Below the pieces are notes generated by a model. The model made no database searches, was not told the DNA's origin, and saw only the letters and a program-made list of their open reading frames with translations. Shown in pieces: positions 15,890-24,535 of a stretch of 64,000 nt of DNA; positions within the stretch are counted from its first letter, which is position 1, and each line of letters starts with the position of its first letter. The DNA is from Faecalibacter rhinopitheci. GTDB lineage: Bacteria > Bacteroidota > Bacteroidia > Flavobacteriales > Weeksellaceae. The DNA is taken from the NCBI RefSeq assembly GCF_015234135.1, contig NZ_JADGIK010000004.1:62001-126000 (forward strand), in the 5' to 3' direction. The position numbers and the translations under genes are program-made.

Positions 15890-15952
15890 ATTTCTAAAAA
15901 TAGTTTAGAATTTTCTTAAAATTTTCACCTATGTGGTATTGAAATTAAGAAA

Positions 15953-15981
15953 TTGATATTCCTAAATAATTACTAATTTTG
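15953..15981 (+). promoter_or_regulatory. Promoter of the GT9 glycosyltransferase gene
   Basis: TTG (15953-15955), an 18-nt spacer and TAATTTTG (15974-15981) match the Bacteroidota promoter consensus in both elements, 17 nt before the ATG at 15999. Confidence 0.65.
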
Positions 15982-15998
15982 TGCTATAAATAATATAT

Positions 15999-17060
15999 AT
16001 GAAGATTTTGATTATCCAACACAAAATGATAGGTGATGTGCTCATCACATCATTGTTGTGCGAAAATATCAAAAAAGCTTATCCTAATGCAACGATAGAT
16101 TATTTAGTAAATAGTAATACTTTACCAGTATTAGAAAATAATCCTTACATAGATAATATTGTCGTATTCCAAGAAAAGCAAAATAAAGGTTTTCTAAATT
16201 TAATCAAATTCTGTAAGGATTTGAATCAGAATAAATATGATGTAGTAATTGACGCTTATTCTAAATTGCAAAGTTGGGTAAATATGTTAATAATTGACGC
16301 TCCTGTTCGAATTTCTTATAAGAAATCAGGTCGAAAATTTTTATATACTCATACCATTCAAAAAAGCGAAGAACCTGCAACAAATTTAGGATTATCCATA
16401 GAACACCGTCTATCTCTATTAGTTCCTATAGGAATTACCACTCCTTTAGCAACGCAACCTAAACTATATTTAACAAAAACTGAAATTACCAATGCTAAGA
16501 AATTATTCAATAATTTTAAGGTAAATACTTCTCGTAAAACAGTTATGATTAGTTTATTGGGTTCTGATGAAACTAAAACTTATCCATTAGATGAAATGGC
16601 CAAGTTGGTAAATTATGTAGGAGATAATTATAATGTAAATCTATTATTCAACTATTTACCCAGTCAAAAAGATCAAGCAACAGTCGTGTACAATCAATTA
16701 AATGATGTAGCAAAATCTAAAGTTTATTTTAATCTATTAGGAGATAACTTAAGATCATTTATCGCTATTGCAAATGAATGTGATCTAATTATAGGAAATG
16801 ATGGAGGAGCTATTAACATGTCGAAAGCAGTAGACAATAAATCCTTTATTATATTTTCACCTTGGATAGATAAAAAAGTTTGGGCAACCTTTGAAGATGG
16901 TATTAATCATGTAAGTGTTCATTTAAAAGATTTTTACCCAGAAAAATTTAAAAATTTAAATAACAAACAAATTAAAAAAGAGGTAAAAAAGTTTTACGCC
17001 ATGTTTGATTTTGAGTTATTTAAGCCTAAACTAGAGAAATTCTTAAAAAACTCTTTATAA
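15999..17060 (+). CDS. Glycosyltransferase family 9 (heptosyltransferase-like)
   Basis: This 353-residue protein opens with ILIIQHKMIGDVLITSLLCENIKKAYP, the nucleotide-sugar transferase signature of the ADP-heptose:LPS heptosyltransferases (WaaC/WaaF, GT9). A C-terminal ECDLIIGNDGGAINMSKAV segment forms the donor-binding region. No signal peptide is visible, as expected for a cytoplasmic enzyme acting at the inner membrane. It probably adds a sugar to the lipooligosaccharide core. The exact donor and acceptor cannot be read from sequence. A GT2 transferase follows after 99 bp with its own -7 box. Confidence 0.88.
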   Translation: MKILIIQHKMIGDVLITSLLCENIKKAYPNATIDYLVNSNTLPVLENNPYIDNIVVFQEKQNKGFLNLIKFCKDLNQNKYDVVIDAYSKLQSWVNMLIIDAPVRISYKKSGRKFLYTHTIQKSEEPATNLGLSIEHRLSLLVPIGITTPLATQPKLYLTKTEITNAKKLFNNFKVNTSRKTVMISLLGSDETKTYPLDEMAKLVNYVGDNYNVNLLFNYLPSQKDQATVVYNQLNDVAKSKVYFNLLGDNLRSFIAIANECDLIIGNDGGAINMSKAVDNKSFIIFSPWIDKKVWATFEDGINHVSVHLKDFYPEKFKNLNNKQIKKEVKKFYAMFDFELFKPKLEKFLKNSL

Positions 17061-17124
17061 TAAATACAATTATAAAAAGTTTATATAACAGATTATACAA
17101 TGACTTTTTCCAACATTTAAATTT

Positions 17125-17132
17125 TATATTTG
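17125..17132 (+). promoter_or_regulatory. Promoter -7 box for the GT2 gene at 17160
   Basis: TATATTTG, an exact TAnnTTTG match, ends 27 nt before the ATG at 17160 in the gap after the GT9 gene. Confidence 0.55.
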
Positions 17133-17159
17133 AATAAAAGGAAGAATAAAATAAGATAA

Positions 17160-17930
17160 ATGCAAAAAATCTCAGCTCTACTGATTACATATAACGAAGA
17201 GAAAAATATCAAGCGTTTTCTTGAGGATTCAGCCTATGCGGATGAAATTATTATAGTAGACTCAAATAGTACTGACAAAACTGTAGAACTAGCGAAAGAT
17301 CACCCAAAAGTTAAGATTTTTAAAAGAGATTTTGTAAATTTTACTGATCAAAAAAACTTTGCTATCAGCCAAGCTTCACATGAGTGGATCTCATTTTTTG
17401 ATGCAGATGAGCATATTCCTGATGATCTAAAATGTGAAATTATAAATACAATTAATAACCCAAAATATCAAGCTTATTACGTGAGTAGAAAATTCTTTTT
17501 CAAGAATAAAAGAATCTATTACTCTGGGATGCAAAATGATAAAGCCATAAGGGTTTTTAGAAAATCTAAATGTATTTATAAAAGTAACAGACTTGTGCAT
17601 GAATTAATTGAATGTGATGGGGAAGTGGGCAAGCTAACTCATAAACTTGATCATTATACTTATTCATCTGCTGAAGAATACAGAAGAAAATTAACTTCTT
17701 ATTCAAAATTAAGAGCCAAAGAATTATATGAAAGGAATTTAAAACCTAATTTTTTTCATTTCAGAATTAAACCTTTTTATAGATTTATTAATCATTATAT
17801 TATTCGATTAGGAATCTTAGATGGTAAAGAAGGATATATGATTTCAAAATTACACGCAGAATCTGTGCATAAAAGATATGTTTTTTTGAATGAAATTTAT
17901 CAAGAAAATTCTTCTCAACTTATTAACTAA
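17160..17930 (+). CDS. Glycosyltransferase family 2 (WaaE/KdtX-like)
   Basis: This 256-residue GT-A fold protein has the opening ISALLITYNEEKNIKRFLEDSAYADEIIIVDSNSTDKT and the donor/metal motif FFDADEHIPDD near residues 78-88. Both match the WaaE/KdtX group that decorates the inner LPS core, often with beta-glucose. The C-terminal region (YRRKLTSYSKLRAKELYERN) is also typical of this group. fabD starts 20 bp downstream on the same strand. Envelope glycan synthesis is well supported; the transferred sugar is unknown. Confidence 0.88.
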   Translation: MQKISALLITYNEEKNIKRFLEDSAYADEIIIVDSNSTDKTVELAKDHPKVKIFKRDFVNFTDQKNFAISQASHEWISFFDADEHIPDDLKCEIINTINNPKYQAYYVSRKFFFKNKRIYYSGMQNDKAIRVFRKSKCIYKSNRLVHELIECDGEVGKLTHKLDHYTYSSAEEYRRKLTSYSKLRAKELYERNLKPNFFHFRIKPFYRFINHYIIRLGILDGKEGYMISKLHAESVHKRYVFLNEIYQENSSQLIN

Positions 17931-17950
17931 AAAACACACAAATCATACAA

Positions 17951-18829
17951 ATGAAAGCTTATGTTTTTCCAGGTCAAGGCGCTCAATTCTCAGGAATGGG
18001 TAAAGACCTTTATAAAAATTCAACAATTGCTAAAGAATTATTCGATAAAGCGAATGATGTTTTAGGATTTGATATTACTAAAATTATGTTCGAAGGTTCA
18101 GCTGAAGATTTAAAACAAACGAAGGTTACGCAACCTGCTGTTTTTTTACACTCAGTAATTTTAGCAAAAACTATTGAAGATTTTAAACCAGAAATGGTAG
18201 CTGGACACTCTTTAGGAGAAATTTCTGCTTTAGTAGCTGCTGAGGTTTTAGATTTCGAATCAGGTTTACAATTAGTGTACAAACGTGCTTTAGCAATGCA
18301 AGCAGCTTGCGAAGCTAATCCATCTACAATGGCTGCTATCTTAGGATTAGAAGATACAGTGGTAGAACAAGTTTGTGAGGAGATTGACGGTATTGTAGTT
18401 GCTGCAAATTACAATTGTCCGGGACAATTGGTGATTTCTGGTGAAATTGATGCCGTAAACGCAGCTTGCGAAAAATTAAAAGAATTAGGAGCGAAACGTG
18501 CTTTAGTTTTACCTGTAGGTGGAGCTTTTCACTCACCATTAATGAAACCTGCAGAGGAAGAATTGGCAAAGGCAATAGAAGAAACTACCTTCAATGCTCC
18601 AATATGTCCTATTTATCAAAATGTAACAACAACAGCAGTTACAGACCCTGCAGAAATTAAAAAGAATTTAATTGCACAGTTAACTGCGCCTGTTAAATGG
18701 ACGCAATCTGTACAAAATATGATTGCTGATGGTGCAACTGAATTTATTGAAGTTGGTCCAGGTAATACTTTACAAGGTTTAGTAAAAAAAGTAAATCGTG
18801 AAGTATCGACTGCTTCTGCAACAGTATAA
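17951..18829 (+). CDS. fabD: Malonyl-CoA:ACP S-malonyltransferase
   Basis: This 292-residue enzyme loads malonate from CoA onto acyl carrier protein for type II fatty acid synthesis. The opening YVFPGQGAQFSGMGKDL is diagnostic. The nucleophile Ser87 lies in GHSLGE, and His194 lies in GGAFHSPLM. The C-terminal VEVGPGNTLQGLVKK is also typical. It starts 20 bp after the GT2 gene and ends 3 bp before the GHMP kinase gene, so these three are likely co-transcribed. There are no other fab genes beside it. Confidence 0.97.
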   Translation: MKAYVFPGQGAQFSGMGKDLYKNSTIAKELFDKANDVLGFDITKIMFEGSAEDLKQTKVTQPAVFLHSVILAKTIEDFKPEMVAGHSLGEISALVAAEVLDFESGLQLVYKRALAMQAACEANPSTMAAILGLEDTVVEQVCEEIDGIVVAANYNCPGQLVISGEIDAVNAACEKLKELGAKRALVLPVGGAFHSPLMKPAEEELAKAIEETTFNAPICPIYQNVTTTAVTDPAEIKKNLIAQLTAPVKWTQSVQNMIADGATEFIEVGPGNTLQGLVKKVNREVSTASATV

Positions 18830-18832
18830 GAA

Positions 18833-19741
18833 ATGAAAACATATCGTTCCAATGGCAAATTATTTCTAATAGGGGAATATATTGTGATGGATGGAGCGAA
18901 AGCATTTGCATTGCCCACAAAGTATGGGCAATGTTTATTTGTAAAAGATTCATCCACGACAGGAAATCAAATCAGTTGGAAAGCTTTAAAACACGATAAT
19001 TCTGTTTGGTTTGAAGCAATTTTTCAATTGGATTCTTTAGACATTATTTCTACAACAAATGAAAAATTAAGTGCCTCTTTGCAAACTATATTAAAAGCTG
19101 CACAATCGTTAAATCCAGATATTTATTCTACTTACAAAAGTTTTATAATTGAAACTAAATTAGAATATCCTCAAGAATGGGGATTAGGTAGTAGTTCAAC
19201 TTTAATCGATTTAATTAGTCAATGGAATCAAATAGATCCATTCAGGTTAAATCAATTAACGTTTAAGACAAGTGGGTATGATATTGCATGTGCACATCAT
19301 AACAAACCTCTATTGTTTTCTAATCAGCCACAAATACAAGTGGAAGAGCTGGATTTAAATTGGGATTTTAAAGATCAATTGTTCTTTGTTTATCTGAATC
19401 AAAAACAAGATACACAAGCAGTAGTGGGTAATCATTATAAAAATAAACCGAAAGATTTGGAAATGATTCGTGAGCTATCTGATTTAGTTACGGAAGCTAC
19501 AAAAGTTAATTCGCTTTTTGATCTAGAGGATATTTTAGATAAGTATCAAAATCGTTTAGGGCAATTTATGCAGATAGAAAAGCCTAAAGATTTATACTTT
19601 TCAGATTACAAAGGTGTTGTAAAAAGCCTTGGTGCATGGGGCGGAGATTTTGTATTGGTTACTTATCGTGACGGTATGGAAGATTATTTTAAAGCGAAAG
19701 GATATGATACAATAATTCCGTTTACGGAAATGATATTATAA
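18833..19741 (+). CDS. GYDIA-type GHMP kinase
   Basis: This 302-residue protein has the three GHMP-superfamily signatures. They are an N-terminal GKLFLIGEYIVMDGAKAFALP, a glycine-serine ATP loop WGLGSSSTL, and a C-terminal KSLGAWGGDFVLVT. The segment SGYDIACA corresponds to the name-giving GYDIA motif of a Bacteroidota group. Relatives include mevalonate and phosphomevalonate kinases, and these bacteria generally make isoprenoids by the mevalonate route, so a step there is a reasonable guess. The substrate is not established. It overlaps no gene and follows fabD by 3 bp. Confidence 0.85.
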   Translation: MKTYRSNGKLFLIGEYIVMDGAKAFALPTKYGQCLFVKDSSTTGNQISWKALKHDNSVWFEAIFQLDSLDIISTTNEKLSASLQTILKAAQSLNPDIYSTYKSFIIETKLEYPQEWGLGSSSTLIDLISQWNQIDPFRLNQLTFKTSGYDIACAHHNKPLLFSNQPQIQVEELDLNWDFKDQLFFVYLNQKQDTQAVVGNHYKNKPKDLEMIRELSDLVTEATKVNSLFDLEDILDKYQNRLGQFMQIEKPKDLYFSDYKGVVKSLGAWGGDFVLVTYRDGMEDYFKAKGYDTIIPFTEMIL

Positions 19742-19743
19742 AA

Positions 19744-19773
19744 AAAAAGCACTTCAAATTTGAAGTGCTTTTT
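19744..19773. terminator. Bidirectional terminator between the GHMP kinase and the convergent Kdo-kinase gene
   Basis: A 30-bp perfect palindrome (core GCACTTCAAATTTGAAGTGC) has A5 and T5 ends. It starts 3 nt after the kinase stop and lies just before the minus-strand gene ending at 19777, so it serves both. Confidence 0.9.
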
Positions 19774-19776
19774 AGT

Positions 19777-20559
19777 TTATTTTTTTTTACCAATTATGGC
19801 TTTTAATTTTTTCTTACGTTGTTGTTTTAGATGAAATTGTTCTTGGAATTCGGTTGTTTTATTCCACATGGCATCAATAACTTCTTGCTCAGGTTTTCCA
19901 ATTAATTTCGCATATTCTTTAGCCATAATTTCAACCATTTCTTGATGAGGTGTTAAACGAGAAAAATTTTTCATTCGTGTATCAAAATCCATTACATCAT
20001 GAAAATTCATTCGATTCAAATCAACTAAATAAAAATCATATTGATTATCACCTACTTTTTTAATTAAAGTATTTCCGGGAGAATGATCTAAAAATTCGAT
20101 TCCGGCTTCGTGTAAACGATAAGTAAAATGGGTAAATTGTTTTAAAATTTCAGTTCTATTCGGCCATTTAATATCGTGTACCATTTCGCGGTAGGTTAAA
20201 TCAGCCTCAACCATTTCGCAGAAATAGAAACTATTTAGGAATTGTAAAGGTGTATTTTCTTCCACATAAGCAATCGGATAAGGCGTAAGGAAACCTAAAT
20301 CAATCAATTTTTTAGCGTATTCGTACGAACGATTCGCTTTAGAATCTCTAAAGAAACGATACACAAATTTGTTTACGATATTTGGGATTTTAAACGATTT
20401 TATCGTCGCCACTTTACCGCTCGCTAATTTTATTTTTTTGATGGAATTACGATCACCTTTCGCTACATAATCAGTAATGGTATCATACTGTTTTATCGTT
20501 TGTTCGATTTCTTGTGTAGTAGTTGGATAATTGGGATTAACAACAATTTTTTGACTCAT
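19777..20559 (-). CDS. Kdo/WaaP-family lipopolysaccharide kinase
   Basis: This 260-residue protein-kinase-like fold protein has an HSPGNTL catalytic loop (Asp in LDHSPGN, residues about 152-158) and the metal-binding DLNRM segment, as in KdkA/WaaP kinases that phosphorylate Kdo or core sugars. The N-terminal half holds the ATP lysine region (GKVATIKSFK) and the FFRDSKANRSYEYAKKL block conserved in the group. The tail is rich in Lys/Arg. It is divergent from a GT2 gene pair (20639 and 21431), consistent with one envelope glycan locus. The exact phosphorylation site is unknown. Confidence 0.87.
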   Translation of the reverse strand: MSQKIVVNPNYPTTTQEIEQTIKQYDTITDYVAKGDRNSIKKIKLASGKVATIKSFKIPNIVNKFVYRFFRDSKANRSYEYAKKLIDLGFLTPYPIAYVEENTPLQFLNSFYFCEMVEADLTYREMVHDIKWPNRTEILKQFTHFTYRLHEAGIEFLDHSPGNTLIKKVGDNQYDFYLVDLNRMNFHDVMDFDTRMKNFSRLTPHQEMVEIMAKEYAKLIGKPEQEVIDAMWNKTTEFQEQFHLKQQRKKKLKAIIGKKK

Positions 20560-20625
20560 TCTTTACAAATTTCAAGCAGAATTCTTATTTCTCTACTTTT
20601 CATTTTACAATGCCAAAGATATGCT

Positions 20626-20633
20626 TATTTTTG
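20626..20633 (+). promoter_or_regulatory. Possible promoter -7 box for the GT2 gene at 20639
   Basis: TATTTTTG matches TAnnTTTG and ends 5 nt before the ATG at 20639. It would produce a leaderless transcript. No clear -33 TTG was found. Confidence 0.4.
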
Positions 20634-20638
20634 TTGAT

Positions 20639-21430
20639 ATGAAGATTAATACGAGCTTAGTTTTATCAACTTATAATTGGGCAGAAGCTTTAGAGCTGGT
20701 TCTTAAAAGTATAGCCAATCAGAGTGTTTTACCAAATGAAGTGTTGATTGCTGATGATGGCTCTCAGCCAAGCACAAAAAATTTAATTGATGAAATTAAA
20801 AAGGATTTTCCTGTACCCCTTCATCATATTTGGCATGAAGATAAAGGGAATCGAAAGGCTGTTATCATGAATAAAGCCATTGCGCAGGCTAAAAATGAAT
20901 ATATAATTAGCATAGATGGTGATGTGATATTGCATCCACATTTTGTGAAAGATCATCTAATTATGGCTGAAAATAATGTTTATTTATACGGCTCTCGTGT
21001 TAATATTCAAAAAGAAGCATTAGCTGATTTATTTTTTTTAAAAAATATTTCATTTAATTTTTTTTCCAAAGGAATTAAAAAACGCGGACGTACATTACGA
21101 TTACCTTTTTTAGCAAAGCAACAAAAAAAGCACCCCAATTATTCTTCCAAAATGAGAGGATGTAATTTCTCATTCTGGAAAGCTGATTTCATCAAAGTAA
21201 ATGGATATAATGAAGAATTTACCGGGTGGGGAAGGGAGGATTCTGAATTAGTATTAAGAATGCATCATGCAGGAATTGAAGCTAAGCGATTAAAATTTGC
21301 AGGAATTGTTTATCATATTTATCATAATGAACAGAGTAAATCGTTCTTGGACCAAAACGATAGAATCCAGCAATATACCATACAAAATAAACTGAAATTT
21401 GCCGATAAAGGCATCAATCAATACATCTAA
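20639..21430 (+). CDS. Glycosyltransferase family 2
   Basis: This 263-residue GT-A protein opens with SLVLSTYNWAEALELVLKSI and contains the donor loop EYIISIDGDVILHPHFV. A GWGREDSELVLRMHHAGI motif, the acceptor/metal region of GT2 proteins, is at about residues 197-214. I use the ATG at 20639 rather than an in-frame ATG at 20621, because the typical GT2 N-terminus begins there and a -7 box occupies 20626-20633. The next GT2 gene starts directly after its stop (TAA at 21428-21430, ATG at 21431), so the two are translationally coupled. The transferred sugar is unknown. Confidence 0.9.
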   Translation: MKINTSLVLSTYNWAEALELVLKSIANQSVLPNEVLIADDGSQPSTKNLIDEIKKDFPVPLHHIWHEDKGNRKAVIMNKAIAQAKNEYIISIDGDVILHPHFVKDHLIMAENNVYLYGSRVNIQKEALADLFFLKNISFNFFSKGIKKRGRTLRLPFLAKQQKKHPNYSSKMRGCNFSFWKADFIKVNGYNEEFTGWGREDSELVLRMHHAGIEAKRLKFAGIVYHIYHNEQSKSFLDQNDRIQQYTIQNKLKFADKGINQYI

Positions 21431-22354
21431 ATGTTAGATTTATCAATAGTAACTATAAATTACAATACTTCGGAAGCAACTCTTGATTGTATAAAAAGTA
21501 TTGTAGCAATAACAACAAAAGTAAACTATGAAATTGTTGTAGTTGATAATGCTTCAAATGAGCAAGATTTTCTGAACTTAAAATCTAAGTTAGAGCTTTT
21601 AAATCTTCCATATCTAAAATTAAAGAGAAGTAATTTAAATACAGGATTTGGAACAGGAAATATGATCGGTTATGCTGAGACAAATCCAAGTAAATATATT
21701 TGTTTTATCAATAGTGACGTAGAGTTAATTGATGATTCCTTTCCAGTTTTAAAAACGTATTTGGACGAACATCAAGATGTAGCTGTTGTTTCGCCACAAT
21801 CGGTGAATGAACATTTAGCTTTTGTTCCTACAATTGACCATTTTGCCTCTTGGCAACGTGAAATATTTACGCGTAAAGGGTTAGAATTAGTTAATAAAAA
21901 TCGTTTTCCGAAACGTAAAAAAACATATTCTGCACCAATTGTAGCAGATTTTATTGCAGGATCTTTTATGTTTATTCGTCGATCAGATTTTGATCAAATA
22001 GGAGGATTCGATCCTAATATCTTTTTGTATTACGAAGAAACAGATATTTCAAGACGACTTAAAAAAATAGGGAAAAATACAGTTTTAGTTCCCACAATAG
22101 AATATAAACATATTCATGGGTTAAGCACTGAGAAATCAGTTGGGATAAAATTAGAACAAAAACTTTCCCTTTTGTATGTTGTACATAAGCATCAGGGATG
22201 GTTAGCGTATAAAATATTACTAATTTACTTTGGAATTAAATACTTTTTTTCTACGTTAATAAATCCTAAAAAATGGCCTTTGTTAAAAGCTACATTAATG
22301 GGCATGCCTTTGCATTTATCATTAAAACAAAAACAAAAAATAAATTCAAATTAA
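21431..22354 (+). CDS. Glycosyltransferase family 2 (rhamnosyltransferase-like)
   Basis: This 307-residue GT2 protein has the opening LSIVTINYNTSEATLDCIKSI, the VDNASN donor-binding turn, ICFINSDVELID around the DxD position and GSFMFIRRSDFDQIGGFDPNIFLYYEETDISRR. These features match O-antigen/rhamnan rhamnosyltransferase-like enzymes. A hydrophobic C-terminal segment (LAYKILLIYFGIKYFFSTLI) may associate with the membrane. The ATG directly follows the stop of the preceding GT2 gene, so the pair forms an operon. Its role in lipooligosaccharide or capsule synthesis is inferred from neighbours. Confidence 0.9.
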   Translation: MLDLSIVTINYNTSEATLDCIKSIVAITTKVNYEIVVVDNASNEQDFLNLKSKLELLNLPYLKLKRSNLNTGFGTGNMIGYAETNPSKYICFINSDVELIDDSFPVLKTYLDEHQDVAVVSPQSVNEHLAFVPTIDHFASWQREIFTRKGLELVNKNRFPKRKKTYSAPIVADFIAGSFMFIRRSDFDQIGGFDPNIFLYYEETDISRRLKKIGKNTVLVPTIEYKHIHGLSTEKSVGIKLEQKLSLLYVVHKHQGWLAYKILLIYFGIKYFFSTLINPKKWPLLKATLMGMPLHLSLKQKQKINSN

Positions 22355-22521
22355 ATTATAATAATTTGTTTAATGCTATTACTTTTAGCCTATTATAAAG
22401 AGGAGCAAATAATACAATAAATTTTTTTATAATAATTTTATTATTAATTGAATATTATATGGAAATTTGTGGCCGAAATAAATTTATATTCTATAATTAT
22501 TCAAAATTAACCCAATTCATT

Positions 22522-23079
22522 ATGTCTAATATACACGAAATTGTAGAACAACTACAAGAAGGAAAAACAATGCTTTACCCTACAGATACTATTTTGGGAA
22601 TTGGTTGTAGTGCAAAAAATGAAGACGCAATTCAAAAGATATTTGATATTAAGAATAGACCATCTTCAAAATCATTAATTATTTTAGTGGATTCTCCAAA
22701 GATGTTGCAAGATATCGTTGAAGTACCGGAATTAGCATGGGATTTAATGGAATATAATGAGAAGCCTCTAACAATTATTTATGATAATCCTAAAGGTTTA
22801 CCGAAATCTTTAGTTGCGGAGGATAATACAATAGCAATTCGTTTAACGGATGATTTATTGTGTAAAAAAATAATAGGACGTTTAAAAGGTCCAATCGTAT
22901 CAACATCAGCTAATTTATCTGGGGAACCTTCTCCACATATCTTAAAAGATGTAAGTTCTAAAATTAAAGAGGGTGTAGATATTGTTTTAGAAGAATGCGA
23001 AGGCTTTGTACCTCAGTCTACTGCATCAACAATCATAAAATTAGGCTTAGATAACGAAGTAAAAGTTATAAGAGAGTAG
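22522..23079 (+). CDS. L-threonylcarbamoyladenylate synthase (TsaC/YrdC/Sua5 family)
   Basis: This 185-residue protein makes threonylcarbamoyl-AMP, the first step of the t6A37 tRNA modification. The core begins with EGKTMLYPTDTILGIG and continues with IFDIKNRPSSKSLIILVDS (the KRP-like substrate motif) and GPIVSTSANLSGEPSP. I chose the ATG at 22522 because an upstream in-frame ATG (22459) adds 21 residues with no family similarity. It has only the YrdC domain, with no Sua5 C-terminal domain. A tsaD homologue sits at 39165-40184, so two components of the pathway lie in this window. The CCA enzyme follows after 31 bp. Confidence 0.93.
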   Translation: MSNIHEIVEQLQEGKTMLYPTDTILGIGCSAKNEDAIQKIFDIKNRPSSKSLIILVDSPKMLQDIVEVPELAWDLMEYNEKPLTIIYDNPKGLPKSLVAEDNTIAIRLTDDLLCKKIIGRLKGPIVSTSANLSGEPSPHILKDVSSKIKEGVDIVLEECEGFVPQSTASTIIKLGLDNEVKVIRE

Positions 23080-23098
23080 TTTTTTTTGTCAAATCTTT

Positions 23099-23106
23099 TA
23101 CTTTTG
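23099..23106 (+). promoter_or_regulatory. Possible promoter -7 box for the CCA tRNA nucleotidyltransferase gene
   Basis: TACTTTTG matches TAnnTTTG and ends 4 nt before the ATG at 23111, the same spacing as for uvrB and ruvX. The transcript would be leaderless. Confidence 0.5.
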
Positions 23107-23110
23107 CAAA

Positions 23111-24532
23111 ATGAAAATGCAAGAAGCTGTAACATTACCACTTTTTAGAAACGTCTGCGAAGTTGCTGATAATATCAATCAGGAAACTTATGTTGTAGGT
23201 GGTTTTGTGCGCGATTATTTATTAGGTCGAGGAAGAAAAAAAGATATCGATTTTGTAACTGTTGGCAATGGAATTCTGTTAGCCAAAGAGTTGTCTAAAT
23301 CTTTAGGTAATACCTCACAAGTTTCAGTATTTAAACGTTTTGGAACAGCAATGTTCAAATACCATGATATTGAATTAGAATTTGTAGGTGCAAGAAAAGA
23401 AAGTTATTCTGAAGACAGCAGAAAACCACATGTGGAGGATGGTTCATTAGAAGATGATCAAAAACGTCGCGATTTTACAATCAATACATTGGCCATTTCT
23501 ATGAATAAAGTTACATTCGGAGAGTTGGTAGATCCATTTAATGGAGTGGAAGATTTAAAAAATAAAATTCTTCGAACACCTTTAGAACCTAATGTTACCT
23601 ATTCTGATGATCCATTGCGTATGATGCGTGCAATTCGTTTTGCAGCTCAATTAGATTTCATTATTGAAGAGAACTCTTTTCAAGCAATTATTGAAAATGC
23701 TCACCGAATAGAGATTGTTTCTTTTGAACGTGTGATGGATGAATTCCAAAAAATAATGATGACAGATAAGCCATCTTTTGGATTAAATCTATTAGAAAAG
23801 GCAGGATTGTTGCAGTATATTTTACCTGAATTAGTTGCCTTAAAAGGAATTGAAGAAGTAGAAGGACAGAAACATAAAGATAATTTTTACCATACGTTAG
23901 AAGTGGTGGATAATATCTCAGAAAATACTGATAAACTTTGGTTACGTTGGGCAGCTTTATTACACGATATAGGAAAAGCCGTAACAAAGCGATTTGATAA
24001 AAAAGTTGGTTGGACATTCCATTCGCATGAGTTTATTGGTTCAAAAATGGTAGTTAAACTTTTCAGAAGATTAAAATTACCATTAGGTCCACAAATGAAA
24101 TATGTACAGAAATTGGTGATGATGAGTTCGCGACCAATTGCTGTTGTAGATGAAGGAGCTACCGATTCAGCTTTACGCCGTTTATTATTTGATGCAGGAG
24201 AAGATTTTGAAGATTTAATTACACTTTGTAAGGCAGATATTACAACGAAAAATGAACGTAAACAAAAACGATTCAAACAAAATTTTGAATTAGTTGAACA
24301 AAAAATAAAAGATGTTGAAGAACGTGACAGAGTACGTAATTTTCAACCACCAATTAGTGGGGAACAAATTATGGAAATGTTTGATCTTAAACCTTGTAAA
24401 GAGATAGGGATTTTAAAAAATGCGATTAAAGAAGCTATCTTAGAAGGTGAAGTTGAAAATAGTTATGATTCTGCATATAAATTCGTTGTAGAATTAGGAA
24501 AAAGTTTAAATTTGGAATTGAAAAATAGTTAA
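23111..24532 (+). CDS. CCA tRNA nucleotidyltransferase with HD domain
   Basis: This 473-residue protein builds or repairs the 3'-CCA end of tRNA. The N-terminal polymerase-beta-like domain has VVGGFVRDYLLGRGRKKDIDFV with the catalytic aspartates in KDIDF. It continues with RRDFTINTLA, DPLRMMRAIRFAAQLDF (template Arg/Asp region) and a head domain. A C-terminal HD phosphohydrolase domain contains LLHDIGKAV, with the HD pair at about residue 280. HD-bearing versions may also act on 2',3'-cyclic phosphates. The pRiA4b ORF-3-like gene follows after 3 bp, so the two form an operon. Confidence 0.95.
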   Translation: MKMQEAVTLPLFRNVCEVADNINQETYVVGGFVRDYLLGRGRKKDIDFVTVGNGILLAKELSKSLGNTSQVSVFKRFGTAMFKYHDIELEFVGARKESYSEDSRKPHVEDGSLEDDQKRRDFTINTLAISMNKVTFGELVDPFNGVEDLKNKILRTPLEPNVTYSDDPLRMMRAIRFAAQLDFIIEENSFQAIIENAHRIEIVSFERVMDEFQKIMMTDKPSFGLNLLEKAGLLQYILPELVALKGIEEVEGQKHKDNFYHTLEVVDNISENTDKLWLRWAALLHDIGKAVTKRFDKKVGWTFHSHEFIGSKMVVKLFRRLKLPLGPQMKYVQKLVMMSSRPIAVVDEGATDSALRRLLFDAGEDFEDLITLCKADITTKNERKQKRFKQNFELVEQKIKDVEERDRVRNFQPPISGEQIMEMFDLKPCKEIGILKNAIKEAILEGEVENSYDSAYKFVVELGKSLNLELKNS

Positions 24533-24535
24533 AAA

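Noticed and set aside
22459-22521. 21-residue N-terminal extension of the threonylcarbamoyl-AMP synthase
   Set aside because: The extra residues have no family similarity; the ATG at 22522 gives the normal length.
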